DNA of 64,000 bases from Tenacibaculum haliotis (GCF_025215075.1 NZ_JAOBTH010000029.1:422104-486103); one strand, 5' to 3'; positions 1 to 10,981 are shown, numbered from the stretch's first letter. Numbers and translations: made by a program. The notes: generated by a model from the letters alone, not told the origin.

Positions 1-2786
1 GATAAACTCCAGGTAGGTGACGTTGCATTGAAGTTTTTTGTTTTCCAAACACCTAAATCTGTACCTATAATTACTTCATTTTGGCTTAAAGGATTTTGCA
101 TTATTGCTTTTACAGGTAAATCAGGTAAATTACCTTCTTTACTAACCCAATTAGCTCCTCCATTATCAGTATACCATACACTTATCACTCCATAATTATG
201 CATTGTGACAAAAATTTGATCTTCATTTTCACCAAACTCAATATCAGAAACTGAACCTAAAAATTCAGGGCCAGTTATTTCTGTCCAAAGTCCAACATTT
301 ATATTAGCACTTGTTACTTTTAGTAGTTTTCCATTTTTTAATCCTAAAAACAACTTACTTGACCCTGTTGTATAAGGGGATACCTTTAATGTTGACGGAG
401 GATTATCTAACAACGAATTCGTTAAATCATTCTTAGCAATTGTTCCTAATAAATTTGAGTATCTTCTTACAATATACTCACCTCCGCTAGAATAATTAGA
501 AAACAAAATATTTAAGTTTGAATCTAATTCTTCCTGATTGATAAAATCTCCAGATGCAAAATCTTCATTATTAATTGTAATTCTACTATTTGTTTTATAA
601 TTATACAAAACAATACTTTGATTGTAAACATAATTAGATATAAAATATTGATCTGTTCCATCTGTATCAAAAAAACTAGCAGCTCCATCACCTCCTGCTG
701 CTTCAATAGAACTGTTTATTCCTATTCTAGCTTCTTGAACTAATTGAGTTCCGTTATCTTGTGCTCCTGCTATGAAGTATTCATCTCCGTTAAACGCGGT
801 TGTTGGAGCTACTCCTACTGTATAAAACTGTAAAGTATTATAATTATTATTTCTTGCTAAAATATTTACTGCTGAATCGTCTGAAAAATAAACTCCTCCA
901 TCATTACCAAAAACCATCTTATTAGAGGATGCAAATGCTAACCCGTGTTGATCTGCATGAACAGTAGATACTGCTAAATTTCGTAGATCATTATTATTCG
1001 ACCATTTTGATATTTGACTCCATGAATCACCTCCATCAACAGATTTGAATAGATCAATTCCTCCAACATATAATACATTTTCATTATTAGGGTCAACTTT
1101 TAATAATAAATCATAAAAAGCTTGCCCTCTTGTAAAATCTTTTTCGCTAATCCCAGTATCAACATCTTTTGGTAATGGTAAAACGGAAATACTTGTAAAA
1201 TTATCTATTGTTTTAAATATTTTAACAGGAGATCCTGATGAAATCATTTGAATCAATACATATACCGTATTTGGGCTCGTTGGTGATACTGCTATTTCAG
1301 TTCTTAATCCACCTGAAACTTTATATACTTCGTCAAAAGTAATACCATCTGTAGATTTAAATATAACACCTCCTCCATCACCAAAAGTATCACTTTTTGT
1401 TGTACTTAAATAAATAGAATTATCTGCCGATATTTCCATATTATTAGGTTCATGCTCGTTACCAGATGCTGTTTTTGGAATGCTTAGTTTTGAAAAATTA
1501 GCCCCATCAATCGATTTGTAAACACCATAACTATCTCCTCCTAAAGATGTAGCTCCTGCGTAAGCTGATTCTCCGGCTGCAATATAAACTTCTGAATTTC
1601 CAGCATTATTTCTAACAACAATGTCATTAATATGTTGGATACCTGGTACAATTGTAATATTTGTAGCATTTTCATTTGTTTTAGTTAATGTTCCTGTAAT
1701 TCCAGTTGAAGCTAATGCATTAATTATAATTTCTCCATCTTTTTTACTTATCATTACAGAAGGAATTGTCACTAAATTACCTTCATCTCCTCCCGACATG
1801 TTAAATGGAATTGTATTTTGATTATTAACAACTATTACCGCTACTGCTCCTGCATCTTGCGCATTTTTAGCTTTTTTTGAAAAATTACACGTTCCTCTTT
1901 GTATTACTGCAATTTTACCTGCTAAGGCAGAAAAATTAGTAATTGCCTCACAGCCATCTTCTTTTGTAGCTACACCATCATCAACCAAAATTAAATTTTG
2001 CGTTATTGGTGAAGTTAAATTAGCTCCAAAAGCTGAAGTTAAAATTGTTTTATACTCTCCTGAAATACTAGAAGGAATTGTTATTGTTAGTTTAGAGTTT
2101 GAATCTAAAAATGAATCTCCTGTGATACCTCCAAAAACTTTAGACCAGGTTACTCCTCCATCAATAGATTTCCATAACCCATCTCCGTTCGCATCTCCAT
2201 TCACATATGATTCTCCTGTACCTACATAAAAAATTTGTGAGTTATTTGGATCTGCGGCAATACACGAAACTGCTAAATTCTCTGGAATTCCTATCCGAAC
2301 CCATTTAGAATTTGAATCTGATATTTTAGTGTTTTTCCATAAACCACCACTTACTCCTCCTGCAAATACAGTTTCGTTTGATGAGTCATTTGGATCAAAC
2401 AATAAAGCCCTTGTTCTCCCCCCTACATTATCAGGTCCTCTTTCAACCCAATTATTACCAATTTCTCCTGGTGCTTTTCTACTCGTTCTCGAACTATTTA
2501 ACCTTCTTTGAATTTTTAAAATATTTTCTTGATGAGTTCTTCCTGTAGTTGGGTTTATTTCATTTAAATACTTTTGCTCAAAGTATGCGTTAGGAGGTAA
2601 ACCTTGTGCTTTTCTTTCTTTTTTAGGAAGTCTTCCTGTCTTCTGAAAAGGGTGATTTCTTAAAAATTCTGCGTGTTGTTTCCTTAATTCTTCGACATTG
2701 ATACTTTTAGTATCTAGCGATTTAAAAACAACACCACCTACGACTAACAAAATAAGTAAGCCAACAAATAGTATTTTTTTATTCAT
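1..2786 (-). CDS. Secreted PA-domain, BNR/sortilin-like repeat protein, partial (C-terminus outside window)
   Basis: An uninterrupted reading frame runs from the ATG at 2786 off the left edge of the window, about 928 codons, so the C-terminus is missing. The N-terminus (MNKKILFVGLLILLVVGG) is a signal or anchor segment. From about residue 105 there are repeated beta-propeller blades of the sortilin/BNR type, with motifs such as WVERGPDNVGGRTRAL, GGLWKNT and LWKSIDGGVTWSKV. A protease-associated (PA) domain is inserted near residues 265-370, recognisable by GKIAVIQRGTCNFSKKA and GAVAVIVVNN. Propeller repeats resume after it (DGGDSWSQI, DNGGANW). Proteins of this build in Flavobacteriia are usually exported by the type IX secretion system through a C-terminal sorting domain; that domain would lie outside the window, so this is inference. 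A surface or secreted role in binding or peptidase-type activity is plausible; the substrate is unknown. Confidence 0.85.
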   Translation of the reverse strand, partial: MNKKILFVGLLILLVVGGVVFKSLDTKSINVEELRKQHAEFLRNHPFQKTGRLPKKERKAQGLPPNAYFEQKYLNEINPTTGRTHQENILKIQRRLNSSRTSRKAPGEIGNNWVERGPDNVGGRTRALLFDPNDSSNETVFAGGVSGGLWKNTKISDSNSKWVRIGIPENLAVSCIAADPNNSQIFYVGTGESYVNGDANGDGLWKSIDGGVTWSKVFGGITGDSFLDSNSKLTITIPSSISGEYKTILTSAFGANLTSPITQNLILVDDGVATKEDGCEAITNFSALAGKIAVIQRGTCNFSKKAKNAQDAGAVAVIVVNNQNTIPFNMSGGDEGNLVTIPSVMISKKDGEIIINALASTGITGTLTKTNENATNITIVPGIQHINDIVVRNNAGNSEVYIAAGESAYAGATSLGGDSYGVYKSIDGANFSKLSIPKTASGNEHEPNNMEISADNSIYLSTTKSDTFGDGGGVIFKSTDGITFDEVYKVSGGLRTEIAVSPTSPNTVYVLIQMISSGSPVKIFKTIDNFTSISVLPLPKDVDTGISEKDFTRGQAFYDLLLKVDPNNENVLYVGGIDLFKSVDGGDSWSQISKWSNNNDLRNLAVSTVHADQHGLAFASSNKMVFGNDGGVYFSDDSAVNILARNNNYNTLQFYTVGVAPTTAFNGDEYFIAGAQDNGTQLVQEARIGINSSIEAAGGDGAASFFDTDGTDQYFISNYVYNQSIVLYNYKTNSRITINNEDFASGDFINQEELDSNLNILFSNYSSGGEYIVRRYSNLLGTIAKNDLTNSLLDNPPSTLKVSPYTTGSSKLFLGLKNGKLLKVTSANINVGLWTEITGPEFLGSVSDIEFGENEDQIFVTMHNYGVISVWYTDNGGANWVSKEGNLPDLPVKAIMQNPLSQNEVIIGTDLGVWKTKNFNATSPTWSL

Positions 2787-2897
2787 GATAAAGTTATTTA
2801 TGATATATAACAGTTAGTGTTAAAATTACCCTAACTAATTTAAAAAAAAAGCTAAAATATAGATTATATCCATATTTTAACACTTTTTAACACGTAA

Positions 2898-4235
2898 TTA
2901 CGCAATATTTCCTTTTGTTTTTTTAAATAATCGTATTGCAAAACTATCTGACAAACCAGATACATAACTACAAATTTGCATAACTCTATCATAAAGTGCG
3001 GTTTTTTCTTGCTGATATTCATCAGGAAGTAAATTCAACACCAGTGTATCGTAGTTAGATTGTGTTCCGTTATACTTATTGTTTAATGCGGTTACAAAAA
3101 CATCTAATAAATCTGCAATAATTTTATACCCAGCTACTTCTTTTTCAATAACATCTTTACTACGGTATATTTTTTCTACACTTATTTTAATGATATCGTT
3201 AATTTGTGCTTCGTATTTACATTTATCTAATAATGATTTTTCGAAACTACCATTTAAAATAGCTGCTTCATTTTCTAAAAAGATGTCAACTGCTTCGTTA
3301 ATTAAAACGCCTATTGCCAAGGCTCTTAAATAACTAATACGATCTTTTGTATATTTTAATGAGTGGTATTTTTTACTATCAATGGTATTTTTAACCAACT
3401 TAATCATGTACTCTAAAGCATAATCCTCATCAATTAACCCTAAATTAATTCCGTCTTCAAAATCGATAATTGTATAGCAAATATCATCAGCAGCTTCTAC
3501 TAAATATGCTAATGGATGACGGTAATAGGATATTCCGTCACTTTCTTTTTTCTGTAAACCTAAATCAGTTGCTACATCTAAAAAAGCGGCTGTTTCAGAC
3601 TGAAAAAAACCGTATTTCTTATCAACTATATGTTTTGTTGGTTTTTTAGGCAATGATTCTTTAGGATATTTCATAAATGCTCCTAAAGTTGCATAACTTA
3701 AACGCAAACCACCTTCGCTACCATGATTATTTTCGGTTAAAATCTTAAATCCGTTAGCGTTTCCTTCAAAATCTATTAAATCTTGATATTCTTTTTCGGT
3801 AAGTTGCTCTTTATATTTTAATCCGTTACCGGTTTTAAAATACTCTCCGATGGCTTTTTCTCCTGAATGCCCAAAAGGCGGATTTCCGATATCGTGTGTT
3901 ACGGATGCTGCTGCAACTATGGCTCCGAAATCATTAAAAGTATATCCTAATTCTACTAAATTGGGGTGACGTTCTAACAACACTTTACCAACGCGTCTTC
4001 CTAAGGTTCTACCAACAACCGACACTTCTAAACTATGTGTTAATCGGGTATGAACAAAGTCGGTTTTTGATAACGGAATTACCTGTGTTTTATCTTGTAA
4101 GCTACGAAAGGCTGATGAAAATATAATTCTATCAAAATCTACTTCAAAGCCTAAGCGCGTTTCGTCTTGTAATATGCGTTCGCGTTTTTGTGTATCACCA
4201 AAACGTTTTAAAGAAAGGAGTTGTTCCCAGTTCAT
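2898..4235 (-). CDS. dgt: dGTP triphosphohydrolase (dGTPase)
   Basis: 445 residues, normal length for the Dgt branch of the HD-domain hydrolases, which cleave dGTP to deoxyguanosine and triphosphate and so limit the dNTP pool. The metal-binding HD signature is visible: H67 in RLTHSLEVS and the H114-D115 pair in THDIGNPPFGHSGE, with H123 following. The N-terminal stretch DETRLGFEVDFDRIIFSSAFRSLQDKTQV is typical for the family. The gene lies downstream of nrdB and nrdA on the same strand, so enzymes that make and remove dNTPs sit together. A terminator-like hairpin and a repeat separate it from nrdA, so it probably has its own promoter. Specificity for dGTP over other dNTPs cannot be read from sequence. 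Confidence 0.93.
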   Translation of the reverse strand: MNWEQLLSLKRFGDTQKRERILQDETRLGFEVDFDRIIFSSAFRSLQDKTQVIPLSKTDFVHTRLTHSLEVSVVGRTLGRRVGKVLLERHPNLVELGYTFNDFGAIVAAASVTHDIGNPPFGHSGEKAIGEYFKTGNGLKYKEQLTEKEYQDLIDFEGNANGFKILTENNHGSEGGLRLSYATLGAFMKYPKESLPKKPTKHIVDKKYGFFQSETAAFLDVATDLGLQKKESDGISYYRHPLAYLVEAADDICYTIIDFEDGINLGLIDEDYALEYMIKLVKNTIDSKKYHSLKYTKDRISYLRALAIGVLINEAVDIFLENEAAILNGSFEKSLLDKCKYEAQINDIIKISVEKIYRSKDVIEKEVAGYKIIADLLDVFVTALNNKYNGTQSNYDTLVLNLLPDEYQQEKTALYDRVMQICSYVSGLSDSFAIRLFKKTKGNIA

Positions 4236-4277
4236 TATGTGCTTTATTTAAGATAAGATCACTGCCTATGTAGGAAT

Positions 4278-4380
4278 GACAAGTTGGGCGAATTTACGAA
4301 AAGTATTTAAATGTGTTTAGCCCAGATTGAGGCATTTGTTTGAGCTCTTTTTTGCCAAATTTCTGGTAAAAAAAGCGAGT
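4278..4380. repeat. Flavobacterial intergenic repeat, copy A
   Basis: This intergenic stretch shares three exact blocks with 13259-13338: 13 bp at 4278-4290 (GACAAGTTGGGCG, same orientation), 19 bp at 4335-4353 (around GAGCTC, inverted) and 13 bp at 4368-4380 (AAAAAAAGCGAGT, inverted). It carries no reading frame of note. Its GTTGGGCG and GAGCTC segments resemble a short intergenic repeat that I recall as common in Flavobacteriaceae genomes; that recollection is not checked here. Confidence 0.7.
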
Positions 4381-4408
4381 GCAGAAAGCTGGAAATAGCT
4401 TCAAAAAA

Positions 4409-4435
4409 AAAGAGAAGCCTTTTCGACTTCTCTTT
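4409..4435 (-). terminator. Rho-independent terminator of nrdA
   Basis: A 9-bp perfect stem (4409-4417 with 4427-4435, AAAGAGAAG/CTTCTCTTT) has a 9-base loop. On the minus strand it is followed by a run of T residues. It lies 25 bp past the nrdA stop codon. Confidence 0.75.
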
Positions 4436-4459
4436 ATCAACTTTTAATTTAATTTTGGT

Positions 4460-6859
4460 TTAAGACCCACACATTAAACAATCATCGTCTGGTGCTCCGT
4501 TTTTAGAAGCATCAACCATGGCTTTAAATTCTGTAGCACTCATTGGTTTTTCTTCTTCAACTACAGCATCTTTCTTTTGGATGTTTAAGGTGAATTGCTT
4601 TGCATTTACTGCCGATTTTGTACGTAAATAGTACATTCCTGTTTTTAAACCACTTTTCCAAGCATAAAAATGCATTGAAGTTAGTTTTGCATAATCAGGG
4701 TCTTTCATAAATAGGTTTAAAGACTGAGATTGATCGATAAAATAACCTCTATGACGCGCCATATCGATAATATCTTTCATGCTCATTTCCCAAACTGTTT
4801 TGTATAAATCTTTTAAATCTTGTGGAATAATATCAATATGTTGGATAGATCCGTTTGCACGCATAATATCTTCTTTCATATTATTATCCCATAAATTCAA
4901 CTCTACTAAGTCTTCTAATAAGTGCTTGTTTACTACAATAAACTCACCAGATAATACTCTACGTGTATAAATATTAGATGTATAAGGCTCGAAAGCTTCG
5001 TTGTTTCCTAATATTTGAGAGGTAGATGCGGTAGGCATTGGTGCCACTAATAATGAGTTACGAACACCGTGTTCCATCACTTTTTTACGCAAAGCATTCC
5101 AGTCCCAACGACCACTTAAATCGTCTTCTTTAATTCCCCACATATTGTGTTGAAATTCTCCTTGAGACATTGGCGAACCTTTAAATGTTGAATATGGCTC
5201 TTTTGCTTTTGCAATCTCCATAGATGAAGTTACAGATGCAAAATATAAGGTTTCGAATATTTCTTGATTCAACTTTTTAGCTTCATCAGATGTAAATGGC
5301 ATACGCAACATAATAAAAGCATCTGCCAATCCTTGAATACCCAATCCTACAGGACGGTGACGAACATTAGAGTTTTCTGCTTCAATTACTGGATAATAGT
5401 TACGATCAATTACCGTATCTAAGTTTCTAATTACTTTTTTAGTTACTTTAAATAATTTTTTATGATCAAAAAACTTGTTTCCGTTTTCATCTTCACCAAC
5501 AAACATTGGTATTGCTATGGATGCTAAATTACATACTGCTACCTCATCTTTGGCAGTATATTCCATAATCTCAGTACATAAATTTGAAGAACGAATAGTT
5601 CCTAAATTCTTCTGATTCGATTTACGGTTAGCAGCATCTTTATATAACATGTACGGTGTACCTGTTTCAATTTGCGACTCTAAGATTTTCTCCCATAAAT
5701 CACGTGCTTTAATTACTTTTCTACCTTTTCCGGCAGCTTCGTAACTTGTATATAAACGCTCAAATTCTTTTCCGTAAGTATCAAATAAATTCGGACATTC
5801 ATGTGGACACATTAACGTCCAATCTGCATCTTGCTGCACACGTTCCATAAATAAATCAGAAATCCACATTGCGTAAAATAAATCACGCGCTCTCATTTCT
5901 TCTTTACCATGATTTTTCTTTAAATCAAGAAAATCATAAATATCAGCATGCCAAGGCTCTAAATACATCGCAAAAGAACCTTTACGTTTTCCTCCTCCTT
6001 GATCTACATAACGTGCAGTATCATTAAATACCTTTAACATTGGTACAATTCCGTTTGATGTACCATTGGTACCGGCAATATAACTTCCTGTTGCACGAAT
6101 ATTATGTAAAGACAAACCAATACCTCCTGCAGATTGCGAAATTTTAGCAGTTTGTTTTAGTGTATCGTAAATACCTTCTATACTATCATCTTGCATTTGT
6201 AATAAAAAACAAGACGACATTTGTGGTTTTGGTGTACCTGCGTTGAATAATGTTGGCGTAGCATGGGTAAAATATTTTTTACTCATTAACTCGTATGTAG
6301 CGATTGCTTCGTCAATATCTTCTTTATGAATACCAATAGATACACGCATTAACATGTGCTGAGGACGCTCAACAATGTTACCGTTTAACTTTAATAAATA
6401 AGAACGCTCTAAGGTTTTAAATCCAAAATAATCATAATTAAAATCACGACTATAAATAATAGTAGAGTCTAATTTATCAGCATTTTTCATGATAATATCA
6501 TACACATCATCTGCTAATAAAGGAGATTCTTTTTCTGTACGAGGATTTACATACTTGTACAAATCAACCATCGTTTCTGAAAACGATTTTTTGGTGTTTT
6601 TATGTAAATTAGATACGGCAATTCTTGCAGCTAATTTTGCATAATCAGGATGTGCAGTAGTTAGTGTCGCAGCAACCTCAGCAGCTAAATTATCTAATTC
6701 TGATGTTGTTACACCGTCATATAATCCTTCAATAACACGCATGGCAACTTTTACTGGATCAACAATTTTATTTAATCCGTAACACATTTTTCTAACCCTC
6801 GCTGTGATCTTATCAAACATCACAAGCTCTCTTTTACCGTCTCTTTTTGCTACATACAT
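4460..6859 (-). CDS. nrdA: Class Ia ribonucleoside-diphosphate reductase, alpha subunit
   Basis: 799 residues. The catalytic large subunit reduces NDPs to dNDPs together with NrdB. An N-terminal ATP-cone (about residues 1-92, starting [17 protein letters not shown]) implies allosteric control by ATP and dATP. Active-site residues are visible: C217 (MSSCFLLQ), the N426-C428-E430 trio (SNLCTEIME), C443 (AVCNLASI) and the stacked tyrosines Y743-Y744 ([10 protein letters not shown]) of the radical path. The C-terminal tail ends in CLMCGS (C794, C797), the shuttle cysteines that accept electrons from thioredoxin or glutaredoxin. The gene follows nrdB in the same direction after 175 bp, and a thioredoxin gene lies just upstream of nrdB. 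Nothing is missing from the expected motifs. Confidence 0.97.
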   Translation of the reverse strand: MYVAKRDGKRELVMFDKITARVRKMCYGLNKIVDPVKVAMRVIEGLYDGVTTSELDNLAAEVAATLTTAHPDYAKLAARIAVSNLHKNTKKSFSETMVDLYKYVNPRTEKESPLLADDVYDIIMKNADKLDSTIIYSRDFNYDYFGFKTLERSYLLKLNGNIVERPQHMLMRVSIGIHKEDIDEAIATYELMSKKYFTHATPTLFNAGTPKPQMSSCFLLQMQDDSIEGIYDTLKQTAKISQSAGGIGLSLHNIRATGSYIAGTNGTSNGIVPMLKVFNDTARYVDQGGGKRKGSFAMYLEPWHADIYDFLDLKKNHGKEEMRARDLFYAMWISDLFMERVQQDADWTLMCPHECPNLFDTYGKEFERLYTSYEAAGKGRKVIKARDLWEKILESQIETGTPYMLYKDAANRKSNQKNLGTIRSSNLCTEIMEYTAKDEVAVCNLASIAIPMFVGEDENGNKFFDHKKLFKVTKKVIRNLDTVIDRNYYPVIEAENSNVRHRPVGLGIQGLADAFIMLRMPFTSDEAKKLNQEIFETLYFASVTSSMEIAKAKEPYSTFKGSPMSQGEFQHNMWGIKEDDLSGRWDWNALRKKVMEHGVRNSLLVAPMPTASTSQILGNNEAFEPYTSNIYTRRVLSGEFIVVNKHLLEDLVELNLWDNNMKEDIMRANGSIQHIDIIPQDLKDLYKTVWEMSMKDIIDMARHRGYFIDQSQSLNLFMKDPDYAKLTSMHFYAWKSGLKTGMYYLRTKSAVNAKQFTLNIQKKDAVVEEEKPMSATEFKAMVDASKNGAPDDDCLMCGS

Positions 6860-6960
6860 ATTATTACTCTTGGTTTTAATTTGGTTTATAGAGTCACCTA
6901 GGTTTTACACTTAAGTGATTCTTACATGTTAAAATATTTTTGTTTCTTTTTGGAAACTAT

Positions 6961-6996
6961 ATTTAACTAAAAACACCTACATGTTTTTAGTTAAAT
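6961..6996. repeat. Perfect 14-bp inverted repeat between nrdB and nrdA
   Basis: The arms 6961-6974 (ATTTAACTAAAAAC) and 6983-6996 are exact reverse complements with an 8-base spacer. There is no long T run on the minus strand after it, so it is not a standard terminator. Part of the loop and arm (CCTACATG, 6976-6983) can instead pair with CATGTAGG at 7004-7011, giving a competing structure. It may stabilise or process the nrdB-nrdA transcript, or bind a regulator; the role is inference. Confidence 0.6.
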
Positions 6997-7034
6997 TTTA
7001 CCGCATGTAGGGGTTAGCAGTAGTGTTATTCTTT

Positions 7035-8006
7035 TTAAAAATCAGCATCGAAACTAATGTCTCCAGTACCACCTGATGATACTCCTGCTTTTTGGTATTC
7101 AGAAACTCTTTTTTCGAAGAAATTTGTTTTTCCTTCTAATGAAATCATCTCCATAAAATCAAACGGATTTGTAGCTTCATATTCTTTATCGCATCCAAAT
7201 TCTAATAATAATCTATCAGTTACATACTCTAAATACTGTGTCATTAATTTAGCGTTCATACCAATTAAACTTACAGGTAAAGATTCTGTAATAAATTCTC
7301 TTTCAATATTTAAAGCATCTAAAATAATTTCACGAATACGATCTTTAGGTACTTTATTTACCATGTGATGATTGTGTAAATGAACTGCAAAGTCACAATG
7401 CATTCCTTCATCACGAGAAATTAATTCGTTAGAAAATGCCAATCCTGGTAATAAACCTCTCTTCTTTAACCAGAAAATAGAGCAAAATGAACCAGAAAAG
7501 AAAATACCTTCAACCGCTGCAAAAGCAATTAATCGTTCTGCAAACGAATCAGACTCTATCCATTTTAATGCCCAATCTGCTTTCTTTTTAATCGCTGGAA
7601 AAATTTCAATTGCCTTAAACAATTTATCTTTTTCTGCATCATTCTTTACATATGTATCTATTAATAACGAATACGTTTCAGAATGCACGTTTTCCATCAT
7701 TATTTGAAAACCATAAAAGAATTTTGCTTCAGAATATTGAACTTCGTTTACAAAGTTTTCTGCTAAATTTTCATTTACTATTCCATCAGAAGCAGCGAAA
7801 AAAGCTAAAACATGCTTAATAAAATAACGTTCATCGTCAGTTAACTTCGTTTCCCAATCTATAACATCTACAGATAAATCGATTTCTTCGGCGGTCCAAA
7901 AACAAGCTTGTTGTTTTTTATACCACTCCCATAAATCGTCATGTTGAATTGGAAAAATTACAAATCTATCTTTGTTTTCTTGTAAAATTGGTTCGATGAA
8001 AGCCAT
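7035..8006 (-). CDS. nrdB: Class Ia ribonucleoside-diphosphate reductase, beta subunit
   Basis: 323 residues. This ferritin-like subunit generates the tyrosyl radical used by NrdA. By position, the expected diiron ligands are D74, E105, H108, E166, E200 and H203, seen in [27 protein letters not shown] and [11 protein letters not shown]112, seven residues after E105, is the radical tyrosine, which marks class Ia rather than the tyrosine-less Ic type. The C-terminus ends in acidic and aromatic residues (GDISFDADF), as expected for the tail that docks on NrdA. It is upstream of nrdA and downstream of a thioredoxin gene, all on the minus strand. The 294 bp upstream (8007-8300) contain only the thioredoxin terminator and AT-rich sequence in which I see no clear NrdR box. 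Confidence 0.97.
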   Translation of the reverse strand: MAFIEPILQENKDRFVIFPIQHDDLWEWYKKQQACFWTAEEIDLSVDVIDWETKLTDDERYFIKHVLAFFAASDGIVNENLAENFVNEVQYSEAKFFYGFQIMMENVHSETYSLLIDTYVKNDAEKDKLFKAIEIFPAIKKKADWALKWIESDSFAERLIAFAAVEGIFFSGSFCSIFWLKKRGLLPGLAFSNELISRDEGMHCDFAVHLHNHHMVNKVPKDRIREIILDALNIEREFITESLPVSLIGMNAKLMTQYLEYVTDRLLLEFGCDKEYEATNPFDFMEMISLEGKTNFFEKRVSEYQKAGVSSGGTGDISFDADF

Positions 8007-8256
8007 TATATATTTGTGCTAAATTTTAATGTTATTTTTATTTTCTAGAGGGTTAACAAAGATTCAAAAAATTACTAAAAACTGAAAGCCTTACTTATTC
8101 ACAAATCCCTTGAAGTTTTCAACAAATTGAAAAAAAAGCACAAAAGAGCGTCTTTACAACAAAAGCACAAATCGTTTAAAAACAAGAGTTTAAAATTAAA
8201 AAATATGCTTGAGTAGTGATAATCACTGAGTTTCCTGTTTTGGTTTTTTTGCATAA

Positions 8257-8284
8257 AAAAAGTGATGTTTTCACATCACTTTTT
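8257..8284 (-). terminator. Terminator of thioredoxin gene
   Basis: A 12-bp perfect stem (8257-8268 with 8273-8284; core GTGATG/CATCAC) with a 4-base loop. On the minus strand the stem is followed by T residues. It lies 16 bp after the thioredoxin stop and separates that gene from nrdB. Confidence 0.85.
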
Positions 8285-8300
8285 CAATTTATTTTTAGGC

Positions 8301-8660
8301 TTATTTTTCTACCTTTAAAACATCTTTTATAATTTCTTCTATTTGTTTTTTTGGTAATGCTCCGTTTGCCATTTGAGGCTGTTCACCCGCTTTACAAAAT
8401 AACATTGAAGGAATACTACGAATTCCGAAAGCGGCAGATAATTCTTGTTCTGCTTCTGTATCAATTTTATAAATATCAATTTTACCTTCGTATTCTTTAC
8501 TCAATTCTTCTAAAATCGGAGCCAAAGTTTTACAAGGTCCACACCAATCTGCATAAAAATCAATTAATGCTGGTTTGTCTCCTTCAAATTTCCACTCTTT
8601 ATTCTCTTCGAAATTAAATACTTTTTCTAAAAAAGTTGCTTTTGTTAAATTCTCTGTCAT
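8301..8660 (-). CDS. trxA: Thioredoxin
   Basis: 119 residues with the canonical WCGPCK active site (C40, C43) in the context LIDFYADWCGPCK, and the conserved cis-proline region IRSIPSMLF. No signal peptide is seen, so it is a cytoplasmic disulfide reductase. It carries about 15 extra N-terminal residues compared with minimal thioredoxins, like many Bacteroidota homologues. It lies upstream of nrdB and nrdA on the same strand, so a role as electron donor for ribonucleotide reductase is a reasonable inference; the terminator at 8257-8284 suggests separate transcription. A near-consensus -7 box (TACCTTTA on the minus strand, 8700-8707) lies about 40 bp upstream. Confidence 0.92.
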   Translation of the reverse strand: MTENLTKATFLEKVFNFEENKEWKFEGDKPALIDFYADWCGPCKTLAPILEELSKEYEGKIDIYKIDTEAEQELSAAFGIRSIPSMLFCKAGEQPQMANGALPKKQIEEIIKDVLKVEK

Positions 8661-8768
8661 GCTGTTTATATTAATTATTTACTTGAAAATTCTCAAGCTT
8701 AAAGGTAGTCGTTTTTATTCCTTATAAATTACAAGAAGGTTATTTAGTGTTAAAATCGTCTTAAAAAA

Positions 8769-8800
8769 TTGGAGTCTCATACTTTTTTCTGCTAACTTTG
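8769..8800 (+). promoter_or_regulatory. Bacteroidota-type promoter for the S9A peptidase gene
   Basis: TTG at 8769-8771 and TAACTTTG at 8793-8800, 21 bp apart, match the Bacteroidota -33/-7 consensus (TTG, TAnnTTTG). Transcription would begin near 8806. This rules out the in-frame ATG at 8798 and supports the ATG at 8825. Confidence 0.75.
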
Positions 8801-8824
8801 AAAGAATTAACTAATTTTTATACC

Positions 8825-10981
8825 ATGAAAAAAATCCTTTTTTCGATTCTTTGTGCGAGTGCTATTTTAGTGTCTTGTAAACAAGAAAACCAACCTAAAA
8901 ACACAATTGCTGTGAAGTACCCAGAAACGACTAAAAAACCTGTAGTAGATGATTTTTTCGGAACAAAAGTAACCGATAACTATCGCTGGTTAGAAGATGA
9001 CAGAAGTACAGAAACTGAAAATTGGGTTAAGGCTGAAAATGAAGTAACTTTTGATTATTTAAGTAAAATACCATATCGCGAGCAGTTAAAAAATCGTTTG
9101 TCTGAATTATGGAACTACGAAAAAATAGGGACTCCCTTTAAAGAAGGCGAATACACCTATTTTTATAAAAACAACGGATTACAAAATCAATATGTTTTAT
9201 ATAGAAAAGATAAAGAAGGTAAGGAAGAGGTTTTCTTAGATCCAAATACGTTTTCTGAAGATGCAACAACATCATTAGGCGCTGTTAGTTTTTCTAAAAA
9301 CAGTGAAACAGTTGCTTATTCAATTTCTGAAGGTGGTAGCGATTGGCGTAAAATAATTGTTATGAATACCAAGAGTAAGGAAATTATTGGTGATACATTA
9401 ATTGATGTAAAGTTCTCTGGAATTTCTTGGTACAAAAACGAAGGTTTCTATTATTCTAGTTACGATAAGCCAAAAGGAAGTGAATTATCTGCTAAGACAG
9501 ATCAACATAAATTATACTATCATAAATTAGGAACAGCACAAAAAGAAGATGCTATTATTTTTGGAGCAACTCCTCAAGAAAAACATCGTTATGTTGGTGG
9601 TAGTGTTACTGAAGACGACAATTACCTTGTAATTACAGCAAGTGTATCAACATCTGGAAATAAATTGTTTTTTAAAGAGCTTTCTAAGCCTGATAGTTCA
9701 TTAATAACAATTTTAGATCATACAGATAGTGATACCTATCCGATAGATAATATTGGCTCTAAAATATACTTGGTAACCAATCTTAATGCGCCTAATAAAA
9801 AAGTAGTTACTGTAGATATTTCTAATCCAACTCCTGAAAATTGGAAAGATTTTATTCCTGAAACAAAAAACGTCTTAAGTCCGTCAACAGGGGCAGGTTA
9901 TTTCTTTGCTAAATATATGGTAGATGCGGTTTCTAAAGTAGTACAATATGATTATGACGGAAAATTAATTCGTGAAGTAAAATTACCTGGCGTAGGATCT
10001 GCCGGTGGTTTTGGCGGAAAAGCAACTGCTAAAGAATTGTATTTTTCATTTACAAACTACAACACACCAAGTTCTTCTTACAAATTCGATCCGAAAGAAG
10101 GAACGTATGCTGTTTATTGGAAACCTGCCATTTCTTTTAATGGTGATGCTTATGAAAGCAAACAAATATTTTATACTTCGAAAGACGGAACAAAAGTTCC
10201 GATGATTATCACCTATAAAAAGGGACTAGAATTAAACGGTAAAAATCCAACTATCTTATATGGTTACGGCGGATTTAACGTGAGTTTAACTCCTAGTTTT
10301 AGTATAGCAAACGCTGTTTGGATGGAACAAGGCGGTGTGTATGCTGTACCTAATTTACGTGGTGGTGGTGAATACGGTAAAAAATGGCACGATGCCGGAA
10401 CACAATTAAAAAAGCAAAATGTATTTGACGATTTTATTGCTGCAGCTGAATATTTAATCAACCAAAAATATACCTCATCAGATTTTCTTGCCGTTCGTGG
10501 TGGATCAAACGGTGGATTATTAGTCGGAGCAACAATGACCCAACGACCAGATTTAATGAAAGTAGCTTTACCAGCCGTTGGTGTATTAGATATGTTACGT
10601 TATCATACATTTACTGCGGGAGCAGGTTGGGCGTACGATTACGGAACCGCAGAACAAAGCAAAGAAATATTCGATTATTTAAAAGGATATTCTCCTGTAC
10701 ATAATGTTAAAAATGTAGCTTACCCAGCAACAATGGTAACTACTGGTGATCATGATGATCGTGTGGTACCAGCGCATAGTTTTAAGTTTGCTGCCGAGTT
10801 ACAAGACAAACAACAAGGAGAAAATCCGGTATTAATTCGTATCGAAACAAATGCTGGTCATGGTGCCGGAACACCGGTTGCAAAAACAATAGAGCAGTAT
10901 GCTGATATTTTCGGATTTACCCTATTTAATATGGGATTTGATCAGTTACCGAATCCACCAAAATCTAAAATTAAGAGTTAA
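8825..10981 (+). CDS. Prolyl oligopeptidase (S9A), lipoprotein
   Basis: 718 residues from the ATG at 8825. This start gives a clean lipoprotein signal ([18 protein letters not shown], lipidated C18), whereas the in-frame ATG at 8798 lies inside the -7 box. The N-terminal propeller covers roughly residues 70-420; the alpha/beta-hydrolase domain carries the catalytic serine S561 in [12 protein letters not shown], the aspartate in GDHDDRVVP (D644 or D645) and H679 in NAGHGAG. The enzyme cleaves short peptides after proline and is presumably membrane-anchored on the periplasmic side. It is followed 60 bp later by an M13 metallopeptidase lipoprotein gene in the same direction, so the two probably form a peptide-degradation pair. 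Confidence 0.93.
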   Translation: MKKILFSILCASAILVSCKQENQPKNTIAVKYPETTKKPVVDDFFGTKVTDNYRWLEDDRSTETENWVKAENEVTFDYLSKIPYREQLKNRLSELWNYEKIGTPFKEGEYTYFYKNNGLQNQYVLYRKDKEGKEEVFLDPNTFSEDATTSLGAVSFSKNSETVAYSISEGGSDWRKIIVMNTKSKEIIGDTLIDVKFSGISWYKNEGFYYSSYDKPKGSELSAKTDQHKLYYHKLGTAQKEDAIIFGATPQEKHRYVGGSVTEDDNYLVITASVSTSGNKLFFKELSKPDSSLITILDHTDSDTYPIDNIGSKIYLVTNLNAPNKKVVTVDISNPTPENWKDFIPETKNVLSPSTGAGYFFAKYMVDAVSKVVQYDYDGKLIREVKLPGVGSAGGFGGKATAKELYFSFTNYNTPSSSYKFDPKEGTYAVYWKPAISFNGDAYESKQIFYTSKDGTKVPMIITYKKGLELNGKNPTILYGYGGFNVSLTPSFSIANAVWMEQGGVYAVPNLRGGGEYGKKWHDAGTQLKKQNVFDDFIAAAEYLINQKYTSSDFLAVRGGSNGGLLVGATMTQRPDLMKVALPAVGVLDMLRYHTFTAGAGWAYDYGTAEQSKEIFDYLKGYSPVHNVKNVAYPATMVTTGDHDDRVVPAHSFKFAAELQDKQQGENPVLIRIETNAGHGAGTPVAKTIEQYADIFGFTLFNMGFDQLPNPPKSKIKS

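Noticed and set aside
1621..1821. Plus-strand frames inside the PA-domain protein and other opposite-strand frames of 60-120 codons
   Set aside because: They are shadows of the minus-strand gene without start signals or recognisable products.
8798..8824. N-terminal extension of the S9A peptidase from an ATG at 8798
   Set aside because: The ATG overlaps the -7 box TAACTTTG, and the start at 8825 gives a proper lipoprotein signal.
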